A stretch of DNA of 64,000 nucleotides from Callipepla californica brunnescens (taxonomy: Eukaryota; Chordata; Aves; Galliformes; Odontophoridae). Made by a program: the position numbers and the translations under genes. The stretch spans positions 3,240,823-3,304,822 of the forward strand of contig JALIRH010000031.1 of assembly GCA_023055505.1 (NCBI GenBank), read 5' to 3'. The notes under the pieces are model-generated. The model did no database searches, had not been told where the DNA came from, and was given only the letters and a program-made list of their open reading frames with translations. Shown piece by piece: positions 47,433-60,847 of this stretch (the first letter of the stretch is position 1; every line of letters starts with the position of its first letter).

Positions 47433-50400
47433 CCTCTGCTCACACCTATGCCTACAGACAAATATGCAACTGGAAGAGTAACATTACTTTTTTTTTTGCA
47501 TGTTCAATATTAGAACACTATCTGCTACTGGACCACCCTGCTTTCTTCTCAGATTCAGAAAAAAAAAAAGTTTACTCTGTAAAAACAATTGGTTTGGTTT
47601 TGGTTGGTTGGCAGATGCCCAAGATTTTAAATGGGATTGAGTTCCCTCCTGTCTTTATACAGTTGAAATCTCCTATGTAATCTTATTCTTACATTTTATA
47701 CATACAGGAATATAACAGCTGTCAACAGAGACACTTACCTAACTGTTTTAATCTGTAAATTATGACCTACACCTTCATCTTCTAGTTCTCACACTTGAAG
47801 AAGACATTTGCTGGGAATGAGTGGTAGAGCTGTAACAGCTTGGAAAGGAGAAAGGAATCTGTCCTGTTACAGGGCTGTTTTGTCCTTTTCACAGACTTTC
47901 GTTGAAGTATACAGTACTCACCAGAGGAGGATGTAGGAACTGAAGTGTTCATCTGCTGTGAGAGGTAACTATTATTCACAGAACTGATCCATGTTATCAA
48001 GGCCCTGCACAGCTACACAGTTAGTACTCTTCAGGAAATGAGAGATGATGCTTTTTTCTTTTTTTACTTTCTGGTTTCTTGCATACATGCTCTTTGATTT
48101 TCATTCCAATATAAATGTTTCTAATTTTATTCAATTAGAGTTTCTTGTTTGTTTGTTTTTTACTCTTCATTTGCTTTGTTGTAAACTTAGAAACAAGTAT
48201 TCATTGTGAAGTTCAGCTTTTGAGAAGTAGATTTCTGTCAGATTCATTTTTGGCCATTGCCTTTTAGTTGCTTCTTAGCAGGGAACTGATTAGGACCAGT
48301 GTGAAGCCAAAGCAGAAACTGAAATCTTTTATTTGGTGGAAACATATTACCAGGTTAGAGAATTCATTTTCAGGTGCTGTTGGCCTTAGACTCATTTTGC
48401 TTAATTCTTATTAGATGCAAATGTAATATTAGTGACAGAGACCTGTAATGAAAAGTTTGTCCATTCTCAGCTTTTTCTAACAGAATAAGAACAGGAATCA
48501 AAATGAGAAGAGAAAAAAAAAATCCTTAAACATACCAACATAAATCAACACAGTTGTTCCAATCAGCACATATGGTGTGGTAACATTGCCCACTGCTTTG
48601 AGACCCTCTAATGGAAGACCATATGGGCTGCTGCTGTCTCAAAACACAATAGGCTTGTGTTTAGGAGTCCCCAGCAAACTGGATTCAGAACTTTCTTATT
48701 ATTGGTTTGCGTGTCTGCATCAGTCTTTTTTCTTCAAACACAGAGGAATTTTTTTTCCAGATTCCTTTTCAGTGCTAGATTCCTAGAGACAGAACAAGAA
48801 AAGAGGGTATTTTTCTTCTAGTTATTTCATCTAATTGTCCTTGGATATTCTGGCACACTTCCTGACTTAAGAAATAGTAAAGAAAATATTACTGCTGGAT
48901 CACTTTGTCAGAATACATTTACAGAAAGAAAAAGTGTTCTCTTCCCTTTAGGTTTTGTTTGTTTGTTTGTTTTTTGTTTTGAATGGAAAAAATGTTTATT
49001 TTATAATCATGGAAGTTAGGGAGCCAATCTGGGATTTCTCAGTGCTTCACAGGCAGTGACTTTTTGGAGTTGCAATAAACAAAGGTTGCTCTAAAGGAGT
49101 TGCAAAGAAAAATGTTGTTAAAACTTTGATACTGTGGTGTTATAAATTTTGTTTACCTAAAGACTCATCAGATGCAACTGAAGTAGTTAGAAAGAGTACC
49201 CCTGGATCTAAACAATCCTGTGTGATGATACTTGGTATTATGGATAACAAGTAGGTTTGCCCTAGGCAGAACATTTTTCCTTGCTTTTCCCACATCCATT
49301 CATACTTGAAAATATTATCACAATTTTCTTCGCAAATCTCCCGTGGAATCTACATTGTTTTCCTTCAACAGATCCTGTCGTCTTGGCTCATGTGCTTTGG
49401 CTGTCACTTACTACTTTACCCCTTATCTGAACTTAGGTCCCCCCAGATCCTTTGGGTTTTCAGCTTCCCAGTGAGTAAAAGCTTTTTAACCCAGAACTCA
49501 GATGGGGGAAGCTAGGAAAGGTTCTCTGTTTCCTGGTCACAGACCATGGTTTCTGCTGGTCTGTACTGCAGGTGACCTGCACATGTGGCTTTATATAGTG
49601 ATACTACTACTATACTATCTGTTATGCATAGGTCAAGGATAGTCTTCTTGCTTTGCTCTTGCACAGTCAGCAAGGCCCTTTCAGTCCCAGCGTAAGGTGG
49701 AAGACAGCAGATGGATAAAGGGGACAGATGGGAATGTTGTTATTAACACAGTGATAGAGAATGGTTAGCTGGAGGATGGTTTCTCTTTCTGTTCCCAAAG
49801 TGGTCTGGTATTCTGGCAGCTGGGGCTAGCTGGTGGCAGTGAATACTGGTAGAGGAGGGCAGATGTCTTCACATTGGTGAGCAGGGAAGTCAGGCAGACA
49901 GCTTCCTTCAAGTGATGTCTCTTTGGCATCTGGGCTGTGTTTGGTCTGATTTTCCCTCGTAGACAGGAATTTTCAGAAGTGATATATCCTCAAATATCAG
50001 TGGAGGCATATGGAACCATAAGAGGCTTAAACGGATTGTGAGAGGGCCTAAATCATGGAAGGAGCCATGGGTACAGTGAGGCAAAGAAGGTAGGTGTAAC
50101 TTAATACCATATGACCATGTTTCTGCCAGTTTTTATAACTGGTGCCCCTAAGCATGGGTACAAGTTTAGCAGTCTGGATGTGCAATAAAATCAACATAAT
50201 TACACCATCAGGTAACTGTTGTATTGTTTTTTGTAACTACTTCTGCTAGTTCAATTACTTTGATGATTATGCAACATGAATGCAAAAGGAATTGCATTAC
50301 TTTATACTGCTTTACAGCAAGTAGTAAACAAGTAGCAAGTTAAGCTGCCAGCATTTCCCCGAGCTCTCGATTAATCTTTAGGCAAAGAAAATTTTGGAAT

Positions 50401-51229
50401 TTTAGCTAAATACCTTCAATGCTTCCAAGTGTCAACGCTATTTAACTTTATTTTCCCCACACATTTCTGTACCTGTTCTTTAATCTTTGAATTAATTCAG
50501 TAAAAACCTTTAACTACATGAAATACTTGTTTCTGAAATATAGGCCTGAGAATATTGTGGAAGATGGCAAAATGGAAAGTAATTCCTACTATAGACCAAT
50601 TTAGGAGCAGAAAGGGTTGGAAAAGATTCTTCTCTCTTCTTTTTCCTTCTGAAGTAAAGAAAACTGTTCCAAACCACAAAATTTTGCTTGAATTTAGGGA
50701 AAAGTTCCGATCAGTACTTGTTCTTCTAAACAAATATCAAAATATAAATTCTGTGATAAAAGCCTGATCTCCTGCATACAGATTAAAAACCACTTTTCTG
50801 ATTCTGTCTTTCTCTGTCACATTGAAAACACAAAGAAGTTTCACATTCATATTCTCCTACTCACACATTTAGTGGAAAACAATGCAAATGTTCTTCTTCT
50901 GCACTAGACATCATCTAGATGAAAATTTAAAAATAAAATATCTTTTTCCCTCTGTTTCCAGAGGTGATTAGGATGACAAGTTAATCAAGATTTCATCTGA
51001 GCCCTGCATTTTTCTATTCATCATATCACAGCTCTTCTAATGTAGCTGTCCAGTCCATTCAAAGCAGGCTTTTTAGAAGAACTGAATATGTTGCAGATTT
51101 CCTTTACCAAAAAAATCCCCTAGCCTTTTCCTTAACTAACGATATACGAAGCAAAATCAGAAAGACCGCAGGTGTTCCACAGAAGTCATTATTAGGATAA
51201 CTGTAATGACCTCTGAACTGAAACCCAAG

Positions 51230-51849
51230 GATCACAGAAACACACAATCATAGGGGTTGGAAGGGACCTCTAGAGATCACTGAGTCCAAACCCCCTGTCA
51301 AAGCAGGTTCCCTACACCAGGTCGCACAGGTAGGCATCCAGGCGGGTCTTGAATATCTTCAGAGAAGGAGACTCCACAACCTGCCTGGGCAGCCTGTGCC
51401 AGTGCTCCGTCACCCTCACCATAAAGAAGTTCTTGCGCACATTTGTGCGGAACCTCCTATGCTGCAGTTTCTGGCCGTTTCCCCTTGTCCTGTCTCCACA
51501 CACTGCTGAAAAGAGTCTGGTCTAGGCACTTTGCCCCCCACACCTCAGATATTTATAAACCTGGATCAGATCCCCTCTCAGTCTTCTATTCTCAAGGCTA
51601 AAGAGACCCAGATCACTTAGCCTTTCTTCATAGGAGAGATCCTCCAGGCCCTTCACCATCTTTGTGGCTCTCTGCTGGATTCTTTCCAAGAGATCCCTGT
51701 CTTTTTTATACTGGGGAGCCCAGAACTGGACACAGTACTCCAGATGAGGCCTCACCAAGGCAGAGTAGAGGGGGAAGATCATCTCCCTTGACCTGCTGGC
51801 CACGCTCTTTTTAATGCACCCCAGAATGCCATTAGCTCTCTTGGCCACA
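51230..51849 (-). mobile_element. CR1 LINE, antisense, about 0.6 kb, partly open
   Basis: Starts GATCACAGAAACACACAATC followed by ATAGGGGTTGGAAGGGACC. On the minus strand the C-terminal ORF2 reads open in two blocks: 51848-51522 ([20 protein letters not shown], then [15 protein letters not shown] and [15 protein letters not shown]) and 51503-51312 ([20 protein letters not shown] to the stop), broken by one frameshift region near 51510. It is less decayed than most copies here but truncated before the reverse transcriptase core. Confidence 0.93.
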
Positions 51850-53589
51850 AGGAGACCTAGGTAGAGCCATTGGTGGAGTGCGATGGCTGCCCCATGACCT
51901 GGGAAGTCACTAATGCTCCCTTCTGCCCAAGGGTTCTCATTTGCAAAAGAAGAATGCCTTCTCTTTGCTTAGAGGGTTCCAGGAAAATTGAACCAGGGAA
52001 AACAAACAGTGCTCAGCTTCTGAGATAATAGAAGGCAACCAGGTGTATGCTAGATGTCTTTAATCTCCTTCATGCCTTTCAGAATCCACTGTGGACTGAT
52101 CACAATTTTCCTGTATCAACTACAACACTAAATATAAATCAGAAGATTTAAATAAGTGTGCAGAGAGTCGTACTGTGTCACAGGACTGAACAGAGATGGT
52201 TTGCAACAGCCTTTCAAGAGCTACAATGCATGGGGTCAAAGTTCTGATTATTTAAAAGCTGCCCATCAATCCAGAAGAGGGCTCACCTGTAATCTTCAGA
52301 TGCCTCGTACCCCTTGTACTGTGGTATACCCTGCAGTCTGAATGTAGGAAGAAAATGGTACTCAGTATGTCTCCAGTGGTTGTTTTTCTTTTGTTACCAT
52401 CTTCTCTAGCTGGTATGTAATGAAGGAACATCTATTTAAAAGTGTTATGTTTCCCTTCTGCAGGTTTTTGTGAAAAATGCAGAGATTACAGTGAATTTTC
52501 TACTTTCTGTAATACGACATATTACTTTTAAATGGACTGTAACGTTAGTAAAGCCTTTATAAACTCTAGCAGTATAACAATAGTGGTAGAACTTGTCTTT
52601 TTCCTCAGCCATCAAAATAAAGAAAATGTGTCCCAAGCCATTTCTTCAAAGGAACTGTAGCAGAAATCTTTTACAAATGTATATTGAAAGGGAGGCTGCC
52701 AGAACTGGGCTAAAATAAATGCTGCTCAGCTCAGTATAAGGTTGAGGTACTACTGGTCAAGACACGGTTTCTCTGTCTTTGGCTTTGTGGGTTAAGGCTT
52801 TTCAGGAATACCTTTATGCCTTAAATCTTCTGATCTGTGTCATGAGTAATAGAATCTCAGTTCCTAAAGAGATCACAGTAATTGAATATATTCAGATTTA
52901 ACTCAACAGTTCTTACCTATTTTTATTGTTGAATTCAGAATTTGTTTTGAATGACGTGTGTGGGAATCTAAGAGAATAAAAATGGAAGCCAAGAAACTCC
53001 ATGTGTAGAATAAAAGTTCAGCCTGCCAAATGACCTGATTGCATGGTGAGGAAATAGAGGATCTGCAAATAATGCATGCGACAAAACCAAGGCCAGGATG
53101 AACATAATCCATTCAATTGCAATGACTCTTTACAACATCCCTCTGTAACATATAGGTTTCCAATGCACATTAGATGAAAAAGCACTGCCATTTATCTCTC
53201 ACTGCTTCATTTGCAGAGTTAGAGGGGTCTCAAGCAGCCTACATGTTGGTCTATCTGCAATAAAAAGTGTCCTGCTGAAAATGCTCCTGACACAGGGATC
53301 ATGCTGCTTTGTACTTTCCTATACTGTTTTGATTATTCCCGTGTGCATTTGCCCCAAAGGTTCAAAAACTGCCTTGTGGGGAGATGTACTTGACCAGTAG
53401 ACAGAAGGGCAGGCAGTTGGCATGCGTCTGTTTCCTTCCCATTCCTCTCTGACTGGCTGTTTAAAGCCACTACTGCAAAGAGGACAGTGGGCTGATTAGA
53501 CCTTTGGTTTAAGCCAGTACTCGGTTCTCCTGCACACACATGTGAATCTATTAAAAGGGTGAAAAAACACAGAGTCTAATGAATATATT

Positions 53590-53990
53590 CAGAGTTTCAT
53601 TTAATTATTTTTTTTCCTGACAATTCACACCAAATACTAATTAATGCTGATTAGCATTAACTCCCCTCACCCTCCTTCTAACAAGGAAACGTGCATACCT
53701 CTCTCTGCTTCTTGTTTGTAAATAGCTCATCTGAAACAAAGTAATTTAAAATCTCCTTGTTTTTGTGAGCAGAAAAGGTATGCGCTGTAAGTCATTTTAT
53801 CAGCTGGCCAAGCATTTCTGTTTCAGAGTATGATCTGAAGTCTATGGGCAGACTCCTACTGGGTTAAACAGATTTCAGATGAAGCTCTTAGCAAAGGCAG
53901 ACCTTTAATAAATCACAGCCTTGCAACCTGTTTGGCAGGCTGCATACCTTTGTGATTCTCTATGGCCTGCTAGTTTAAGGGTTTTCTTTG
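53590..53990. promoter_or_regulatory. Candidate conserved noncoding element with homeodomain palindrome
   Basis: Contains a T-box half-site TTCACACC (53624-53631), then a perfect palindrome TTAATGCTGATTAGCATTAA (53641-53660; 8-bp arms, 4-bp spacer) made of two TAAT cores, and later ACCTTTGTGAT, a TCF/LEF-like word. No repeat is recognisable. Enhancer function is inferred from motif arrangement only. Confidence 0.3.
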
Positions 53991-56317
53991 TCTTTTTAAG
54001 GATTTTATTCTACCCAAGCAACCCTGACTTATATTCTACACAGCCCCTCTGAACATAAATGGAGTTTTACAGACTGTAAGTCAGACCTGACTCTGATTCT
54101 CTGATGTTGTCTTTTTCTGATCCAAGATTCACTGTCATGCTAGCTTGTCTCTTCCCCCCCTCCTGCTCCCTTCAAAATTTCATTTCTCTCTTATTCCTGT
54201 GTTTCCAGAGCTCTGCCCACATCACTCAGCTGCTAAATCTCTGTCTCTCTCTATTGGGCTGCCTTCTTCTTCCCAGCTGCCAGGTCTTCTTCTTCCTTTT
54301 CTTTTCCTTTTTTTTTTTTTTAGCTCTCAGCTATCTTCTTTCCCTTCTCAAGTGTCATAATGTATTTTCTCCTATTTAATGAGACACCCAAGATGTGTGA
54401 ACTGACACTTGCATTCTGTCTCCCAGCATCCTTAAATGAATAGCATGATAAATACAAGCCAAAACTCAGCACTTTCTGCTGTGGAATCTGAAACTTCTAA
54501 TAGAAATGCCTTTCCAATTCTCCAAAATAGATAGGGCTGTGTCCTCTGACAGTAACTTGACAAAACTCCATTGACTTCAACAAAGTTACTTTGACTTATG
54601 GAGGCTGAAGATTTACCCCATGGTATAAATGGAGCTTGTGTTTCACATAAATCATGGGAAAGTAGTTAGATGTATGGAAAATTAAATTAAATATCTGATG
54701 TGAAATTACTGCAAGTTCCTGAATTAGTGCTGCTTAATATCAAATCTTATATTTGTGTCTGAGGTCAAATTAAAATTACCATTATCTAATGGAAATAGCT
54801 CTGTACTATATCTTCAGTGACAGTCATGAGTTTAATAACCTAACAAACCACTGGATGTCTCTACTGTGCCATACAAGTCCAGTTAAAATATATGTATCTG
54901 GCACAAAAGCTTCCTTAAAAAAGAAGGCAATCTGAACACAGCAACATTTGAAACGATGGGACAGAGATTTGAGATGGATCGCTTGCTAGATATACTGTGA
55001 AATGCAGAAGTCACAAAATTCAATCCGTTCTCATAAAATGAGAAGTTCCTTTTTTGTTTTATTAATTTAGGTCATACCTGTTCTTCATAGCTATAGCAAA
55101 GCACAAATCTCATGCAGAGTGATTTCTGCTTGTTTTTATTTCTTTAACTTAGCTGAACAGCATTCAGATTTAAATTTTAATCATTCTTCTTGGAACACCT
55201 TCCTAATGCCCTGTCCCTTTGCCATCCCTTGCCTTGTACAGAGGATAACGGAGGCACTCCTCTGGAAAGACTAACTGTTAATTAAGTAACGAAAGGCTAC
55301 ATGAGGAGCAAAGCAATTTAGGATGGGAAGGATAAAATCATAAGGACAGGAATAGCTGGGGGTGTCAAATGTATTACACGGGCTGTGTGCTTTTATGTGT
55401 AGGGGATAGGGGACGAGCCCTTCGATAGATACCAGCTGGATTTAGTCACCATGGCTACACATGATTTGTTCTGGCTGTCCCTTAGAGCTGTTTTTCCAGT
55501 GAGAAGGATTGCAGGGCTGTGAGGTTTCTCTGGGGCAGGCCTTACCACGCTCCCAGGATGGTGGCAGCAAAACATCCAATGCCTGATGAAAAGATATAGG
55601 TGTGTCCTTGCTCTGATGCCTCCCTGGGTACAGCAAAGCCTATGCCTGCACACAGGGCTCTGCTCAGAAATACTGCTCTCATTGAGGGACTGTTTGTGTA
55701 CCATAACAAGGTGCATACATTTTCTGAAGGACTCTGACAGCATATTGTGTTTCAAGTAGAGTAGAACAGGTAATCTGTATCTCCTCTGGGCTTAACCACC
55801 TATTATACTACTCAAAATGTTCTTTCTAGTCCAGTTTCAACAAGAAGTTAAAAATGAAGAAGCAAAATTAAGAACAAATGACAAGGTAGCAGAATTTTCT
55901 GTTTGCCACAAATCTACTCATCCATCTCAGAGTAGTTACAAGTCATTGCCAGTGTGGATGTTTTCAGTTGATTGTGATCTCTCATGCAGTTGCTTCCACT
56001 TCTGAACAGGAATCAGGATGTGAAAAATGGATGCCCGGTTTGAGAACTGGGAATTATGACTCAGCCAAATGCTTTTTTGTCGTGCCAGCAGTGACAACTC
56101 ACTGGCATCTTTCATATGACTGCCGGGTATTCATGCAGAAGACTTGCCATGTGTGATGTTAGAAGGCAGAGACAGCAAATTATTGTGTTAGGGTAGCAAA
56201 GCAGAAATTTAAAGATGGTCATCAGAAGCTCACAAGCTATTCTGATCTGGCAAAAGGTAATAAATGGGGGCTTGATACCATTACTTCAGTATTAATGACT
56301 TCAACTCTAGTTAGTAC

Positions 56318-56334
56318 TTTTTTTTTTTTTTTTT
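56318..56334. repeat. T17 homopolymer
   Basis: Seventeen consecutive T. Confidence 0.9.
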
Positions 56335-56651
56335 CAATCCATAAAACTCTTGAAATGGAAAAAGCTAATGTCTATAATGACATTGGATTCAATTTTACAT
56401 CATCCCAGAACTTTGGCGTGAGCAGAGCTGTTGAGTTTTAAAAAGACTGTTCTATTCACCTGTATCTATAATAAATTCCTGCCTAGCAAAGTTTAAATAT
56501 GCAGCTTCAGGGAACAAAGGAAGCCACTAAAAGGTAGATAAATCATCAGCTTTTATTCAGAGGAACCTTTTCACCTATTCAGAAGCATGAATCTTGCAAG
56601 ACAAAAACAATATTTTGAATTTTATAGTGCCTTTCATCCAAAGCACTTCGC

Positions 56652-56723
56652 AAAAAAAAAAAAAAAAAAAAAAAAAAGAAAGAAAAAAAGAAAGAAAAAA
56701 AGAAAGAAAAAAGAAAAAAAAAA
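56652..56723 (+). repeat. Poly(A) / (GAAA)n tract
   Basis: A run of 26 A followed by G-interrupted A-runs (GAAAGAAAAAAA units), 72 bp in all. No recognisable retroelement body precedes it. Confidence 0.92.
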
Positions 56724-57193
56724 ACTGAAGAATAAATTAGTTTCCCCTCATGGTATGATGTTTGCAAATGTTGATACTTCAGCTTCAAGGTGGAGAAAGT
56801 CAAGACAGAATGAGGAGCAATAGTTTTTCTAAAAAGTCTGATTCAAGGAACCTTTGCCAGAGTCAGGAATATTATCTGGGAAGACAACTCTTCCATTTAC
56901 CATGTTTGGGAAATGAAACCACACTGTGGAAAAATCTGTGAAGAACCAAGACTACTTGTCATGTCTCCAGCTAACTGCAGGTATTTCTGCAATGAAAGTG
57001 CACTAAAGGTAAACAAACATTAACTTCGTTGGTAAGTATACTAATTTGCTCATGACTTGAGGTAAATCAGGTTTTTAATTATGAGCATAGCACTGCCAGA
57101 CCTTAAGAATTTAGTTGTAGGTTTCCATATCAGCTTGAGACCTGTGAATACGCCCTTTTACCTTGCAGAACTTTTGTTCACCCTTGTAAGGAT

Positions 57194-57401
57194 GAGAACT
57201 TCACAGTGAAGTGAGGGTGATGGAGCACTGGCACAGGCTGCACAGAGAGGTGGTGGAGTCTCCTTCTCTGGAGATGTTGCAGACCCGCCTGGACGCCTAC
57301 CTGCATGACCTGGGCTAGGGAGCTGCTTTGGCAGGGGGTTGGACTCAATGATTTCTACAGGTCCCTTCCAACCCCTACAATTCTGCGGTTCTGCAGTTGT
57401 G
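57194..57401 (+). mobile_element. CR1 LINE 3' end, sense, about 0.2 kb
   Basis: Reads GGTGATGGAGCACTGGCACA (last ORF2 codons), GGGCTAGGGAGCTGC (stop and 3' UTR), AGGTCCCTTCCAACCCC, and ends in degenerate 8-mers ATTCTGCG, GTTCTGCA, GTTGTG. Severely 5' truncated. It has the same 3' UTR type as the 16.65 and 51.23 kb copies. Confidence 0.94.
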
Positions 57402-59394
57402 TAAAAACATTAAAGAATGTTATGTGCTTGTTTGGATCATCTTTAGCAATAAGCATGGCATGTATTTTGCCAGAGTATTTTACCTACCTTATCGGGGTTC
57501 CCATACACCTGGACTCATTCCCTGTATTCCCTGACAGAAAGATTTACTCCTTTCTCCCACCTGTGTAACTACCCTAATGAACATTTCTTAGTATTGCATC
57601 TAAACAAGTCATTATTTTCTGGCAAAACAAGTTTGCTGTTTCACTTGGGGAGACTGCTACACTAGTAAGAAGATTTTCTGACATAAGGTATGCATGGCTT
57701 TTTGTTTATGTTCCGCGTGTCATGATAACTTATGCATTGCTTCTGATAAATCCTTTTATTTTTACACCTTTCAACTATTAGACGTCTCCTATTATGCTTC
57801 CCCACCATGAACTGCATTGTCACTTAAGGCAAGATATGCAGAATTATCTTCAGTAACCTGGCCTTGTTATCTGCTGGTAGATGCTTAATATTATGGTGCA
57901 CCGACATGAAATTCCCAATTTGTCAGTATTTTTTGGGTGATTGGTTGAACGCAATGTCGTGAAAGGGAACATACAGATGTCAGTGTTGCACAGGGGTAGA
58001 ACAAGTCTTTCCTATGATATCCAAACCCAAACGTTGCTTTTTTCTGCCACTTTGTAACATCACTAGATCTGCATTGCCACCTCCTATCCCTACTCCCTCT
58101 GTTCAGTGAATGCTGAGCATTTCTGCCTGGAGAGTACATCTCCCACTACCCTAGTGAATGCTCATTTCTCTTTATTATCTTCCAGCAAACCTGCTGAACA
58201 GTTCTCAGTAGTTTACCAGTGAAACCACCTCCCTCACCACTCTCCAGCAGCTGAGCTGCTCGTCCAGCCTGAGCAGCTTTAATCAGCTGCTTCAGACAGT
58301 CCCTTCCCAGATTGTAACAGTTTGTCCTGCTGTTCCACCTAGGGGAAGTACCTATCTCCTCTGCACTCCCTGAACCTCTTAATCCATCAGGCTTGGCCTG
58401 TGCGTCTCGGAGAATCCACATCTCACCCTACTGCATTCTCCTGCTGCGGCTGGACGATTTGCTTCAGTTGCTCTCAGATGCCTTCCATCAATCTGTGGTG
58501 TGACCAAGGTGCTGGTACGGGGTGATACGCAGCGTGCCTTCCTTCCCTCTTCGCTAAAGGGTTCTCCGTGCCGAGGAAACTTCGTTCCTCACAGCTCCCG
58601 AGTTATGCCGGTGTGCTGCACGGTGGCAAGGTCCCCAGGATCCAGAGCACGGGGACAGCTCCGTGTGAGCATGTCACAGCCACTAATGATGACAGGAGCC
58701 TGCTTGGAGTCAAGCTCAACTAATGATACTGCCGCTGCCTGGAGAGGAGGAGGGGGAGAAAGAGCTGCCTGTGAGATAGAAGGCTGCAGGAGGACTGTGA
58801 TTTCCACAACTCTTGTGAAAGGCTTTTAATGGTCTACTTCATGGCCTCATTAAGCGAACAGTGTCAGAGCTTTAAAAAGAGCCCTTTGCGATTCTTGCGC
58901 TGGGCGGGTAATATATGTCACAACAGATATATATAGAAAAGCGGAGGAGCACAGAAATTTGCTGTATAGTTGAACCCCAGAGGAAAGAGCTAGAACATTT
59001 CTTCTTTCACCCTCTACTCTGAATCCTTGCAATAATTAGCCAAAGTAAAATGAATATTAGCTTATGCTTAACTGCCTTTCCAGCATGTTACCCTGCATTG
59101 ACCCAGTAGTGCTAAACCAATTATTTTTTGAACTTTATGGCTTTAAATAATCCTCTGCTCTAAAACTCCCTCTACCCCTCAGCTACTTAACCACAGGCCC
59201 GACTGCCCTAAATCCTTTTCTTATACTTTGTAGCTTTTTAAGCAAGCCCCCTCTTTAAGTAGACATAATCCCTTCTCTGTAGAAAACATGAAAGACCTTG
59301 AACAAATCAAGATTTCTCCATGGAGAATTCAGCTAATCCTGTGCTTAGCTCCTAACAAGGAAATCCATCTCTCCACCAAGCACCCCATTACTAG

Positions 59395-59620
59395 AACTAA
59401 TGCCTGACTTGAATAACAAGCAAATTATTGTGCTTTAATTGTAGCACCGCTCTGTCACATGGAGCATTTGGAGAGGAATGTGACTAGGCTCCTCCAGGAA
59501 AGACAGGTCACGCCTTTTTGTTGTTGTTAAGGTTGCTGTGATTTAACAGCAGGCTAAATTAACTATTAATATGGACTGCACATGCTTCAGATTAGATGAA
59601 ACAGCTGCACTGTAGCTCTG
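59395..59620. promoter_or_regulatory. Candidate conserved noncoding element with SOX-like inverted pair
   Basis: ATAACAAGCAAATTATTGTG at about 59412 places AACAA and TTGT cores as an inverted pair, the arrangement used by SOX dimers. Nearby are a TEAD-like GGAATG (59475), an AGGTCA nuclear-receptor half-site (59505) and CAGCTG (59603). No repeat is recognisable. This is motif evidence only. Confidence 0.28.
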
Positions 59621-60832
59621 TAGTACACTTTATTATAAAACAAGTGCTGTTATACTGGATTACTATTCTCCTTTACATTGTCTTTTGACTGTTGTGAAAT
59701 TCATATGCTGGGGTTTGAAGGGTTATAATCATGTCCTTGAGGGCGGGGAGGCATCAGCCATTTGGTCACAGAAAATTACTTTAGTGTTAAATCAGAGCGA
59801 AAGCAAACTAATCCTCAATGCTGATGCGTGGTCAGTGCTTCATCCCAGAAGGGCCCCCCACAGCATGAGCTAGTTACTGTTGTGGTGGTGGAAGGGAGGA
59901 AACACGGGCTGTGAGAAAAGCCACTGTGTGCGCTGAAAATAAAGGGAAGATGCCATGCGGGCTCTGGATCAGTGGTGTTAGGACATCGGGTAACCACTGC
60001 AGAACCGAAGAAGGGAGGGAGATCTCGGCGCAGACCGTGGTTGTACCAGTAGCACCTCCTGGTCCTCTGATGACGGGACAGTGTCTGCGTCCCCGGAGGT
60101 CCAGCAGCCACATCTACATTGGAAACGAGCAGTGCTGAGAGCAGCAGGCAGCGCGCACCTCACTGCACGCACTTAATGAGCACTCTCAGGGGCACATGGC
60201 TTTTTCCCCAGCTTGCATGGATTTGCTGAGAGATGTCCATTAAATTCAATCACCAGCTGTAGATGCAGATAGAGAGACAGGAGACCGTGTGAGTAGCAAG
60301 CCCTGAACTGGAAATACTCTTCCTGACTGATTTGTCCACATTAAGCCGCGCTGTCCCTGATTTAGTCTCTTAATCAGTTCCATGGTGTAGAAATATCGTG
60401 TGCTGCTTCTGCTGATTCAGGAGGTTTTCTGAAGCTCCTTTGGATGCCTGACGTAGTGTAGGAACACAGGTGATTCCCCAGCTTTTTTTCTGGATTAAGA
60501 AAGACAAATCCATTTGGAAGGTGTCTGGAGGGACTCCTGGTTAACCAAGGGAAGATCTTTGATGCTGCTTGAGAGAGTTGAGAGAGTAAAGACTAGAACT
60601 GTAATTTGTTTCTGTGCTTGCTGAAAATATACCTGTATTTCTAGATAAGAGTGATTGTGCTAAGACAAAAGGAAATGCCATCTATTCCTGAGATGAAAAG
60701 TTAGTATGAAAAAGCTTTTAAATTCAAGCATGGTTTATCATCTGTACATTGGCTGTATGCTTATTCTCTTGTTTTTTTAATGTGCTTTTCTAGCTGAGAC
60801 CTTATCTCCCTGTATAATACAACTTAACAGTA

Positions 60833-60847
60833 CTGCTGCTGCTGCTG
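60833..60847. repeat. (CTG)5
   Basis: Five perfect CTG units, noncoding here. Confidence 0.9.

Larger units (their letters stand above)
44546..51229. other. Intergenic sequence, no gene recognised
   Basis: No coding gene or recognisable transposon. Contains an A-rich tract at 45675, a motif-dense candidate enhancer region at 45840-46560, and a TG/AC inverted repeat at 47406. Confidence 0.5.
51850..57193. other. Intergenic sequence, no gene recognised
   Basis: No coding gene or recognisable transposon. Holds a motif-dense patch at 53590-53990 and homopolymer tracts at 56318 and 56652. Confidence 0.5.

Noticed and set aside
56579..56823. Lys-rich and Phe-rich frames on opposite strands
   Set aside because: Translations of the poly(A)/(GAAA)n tract.
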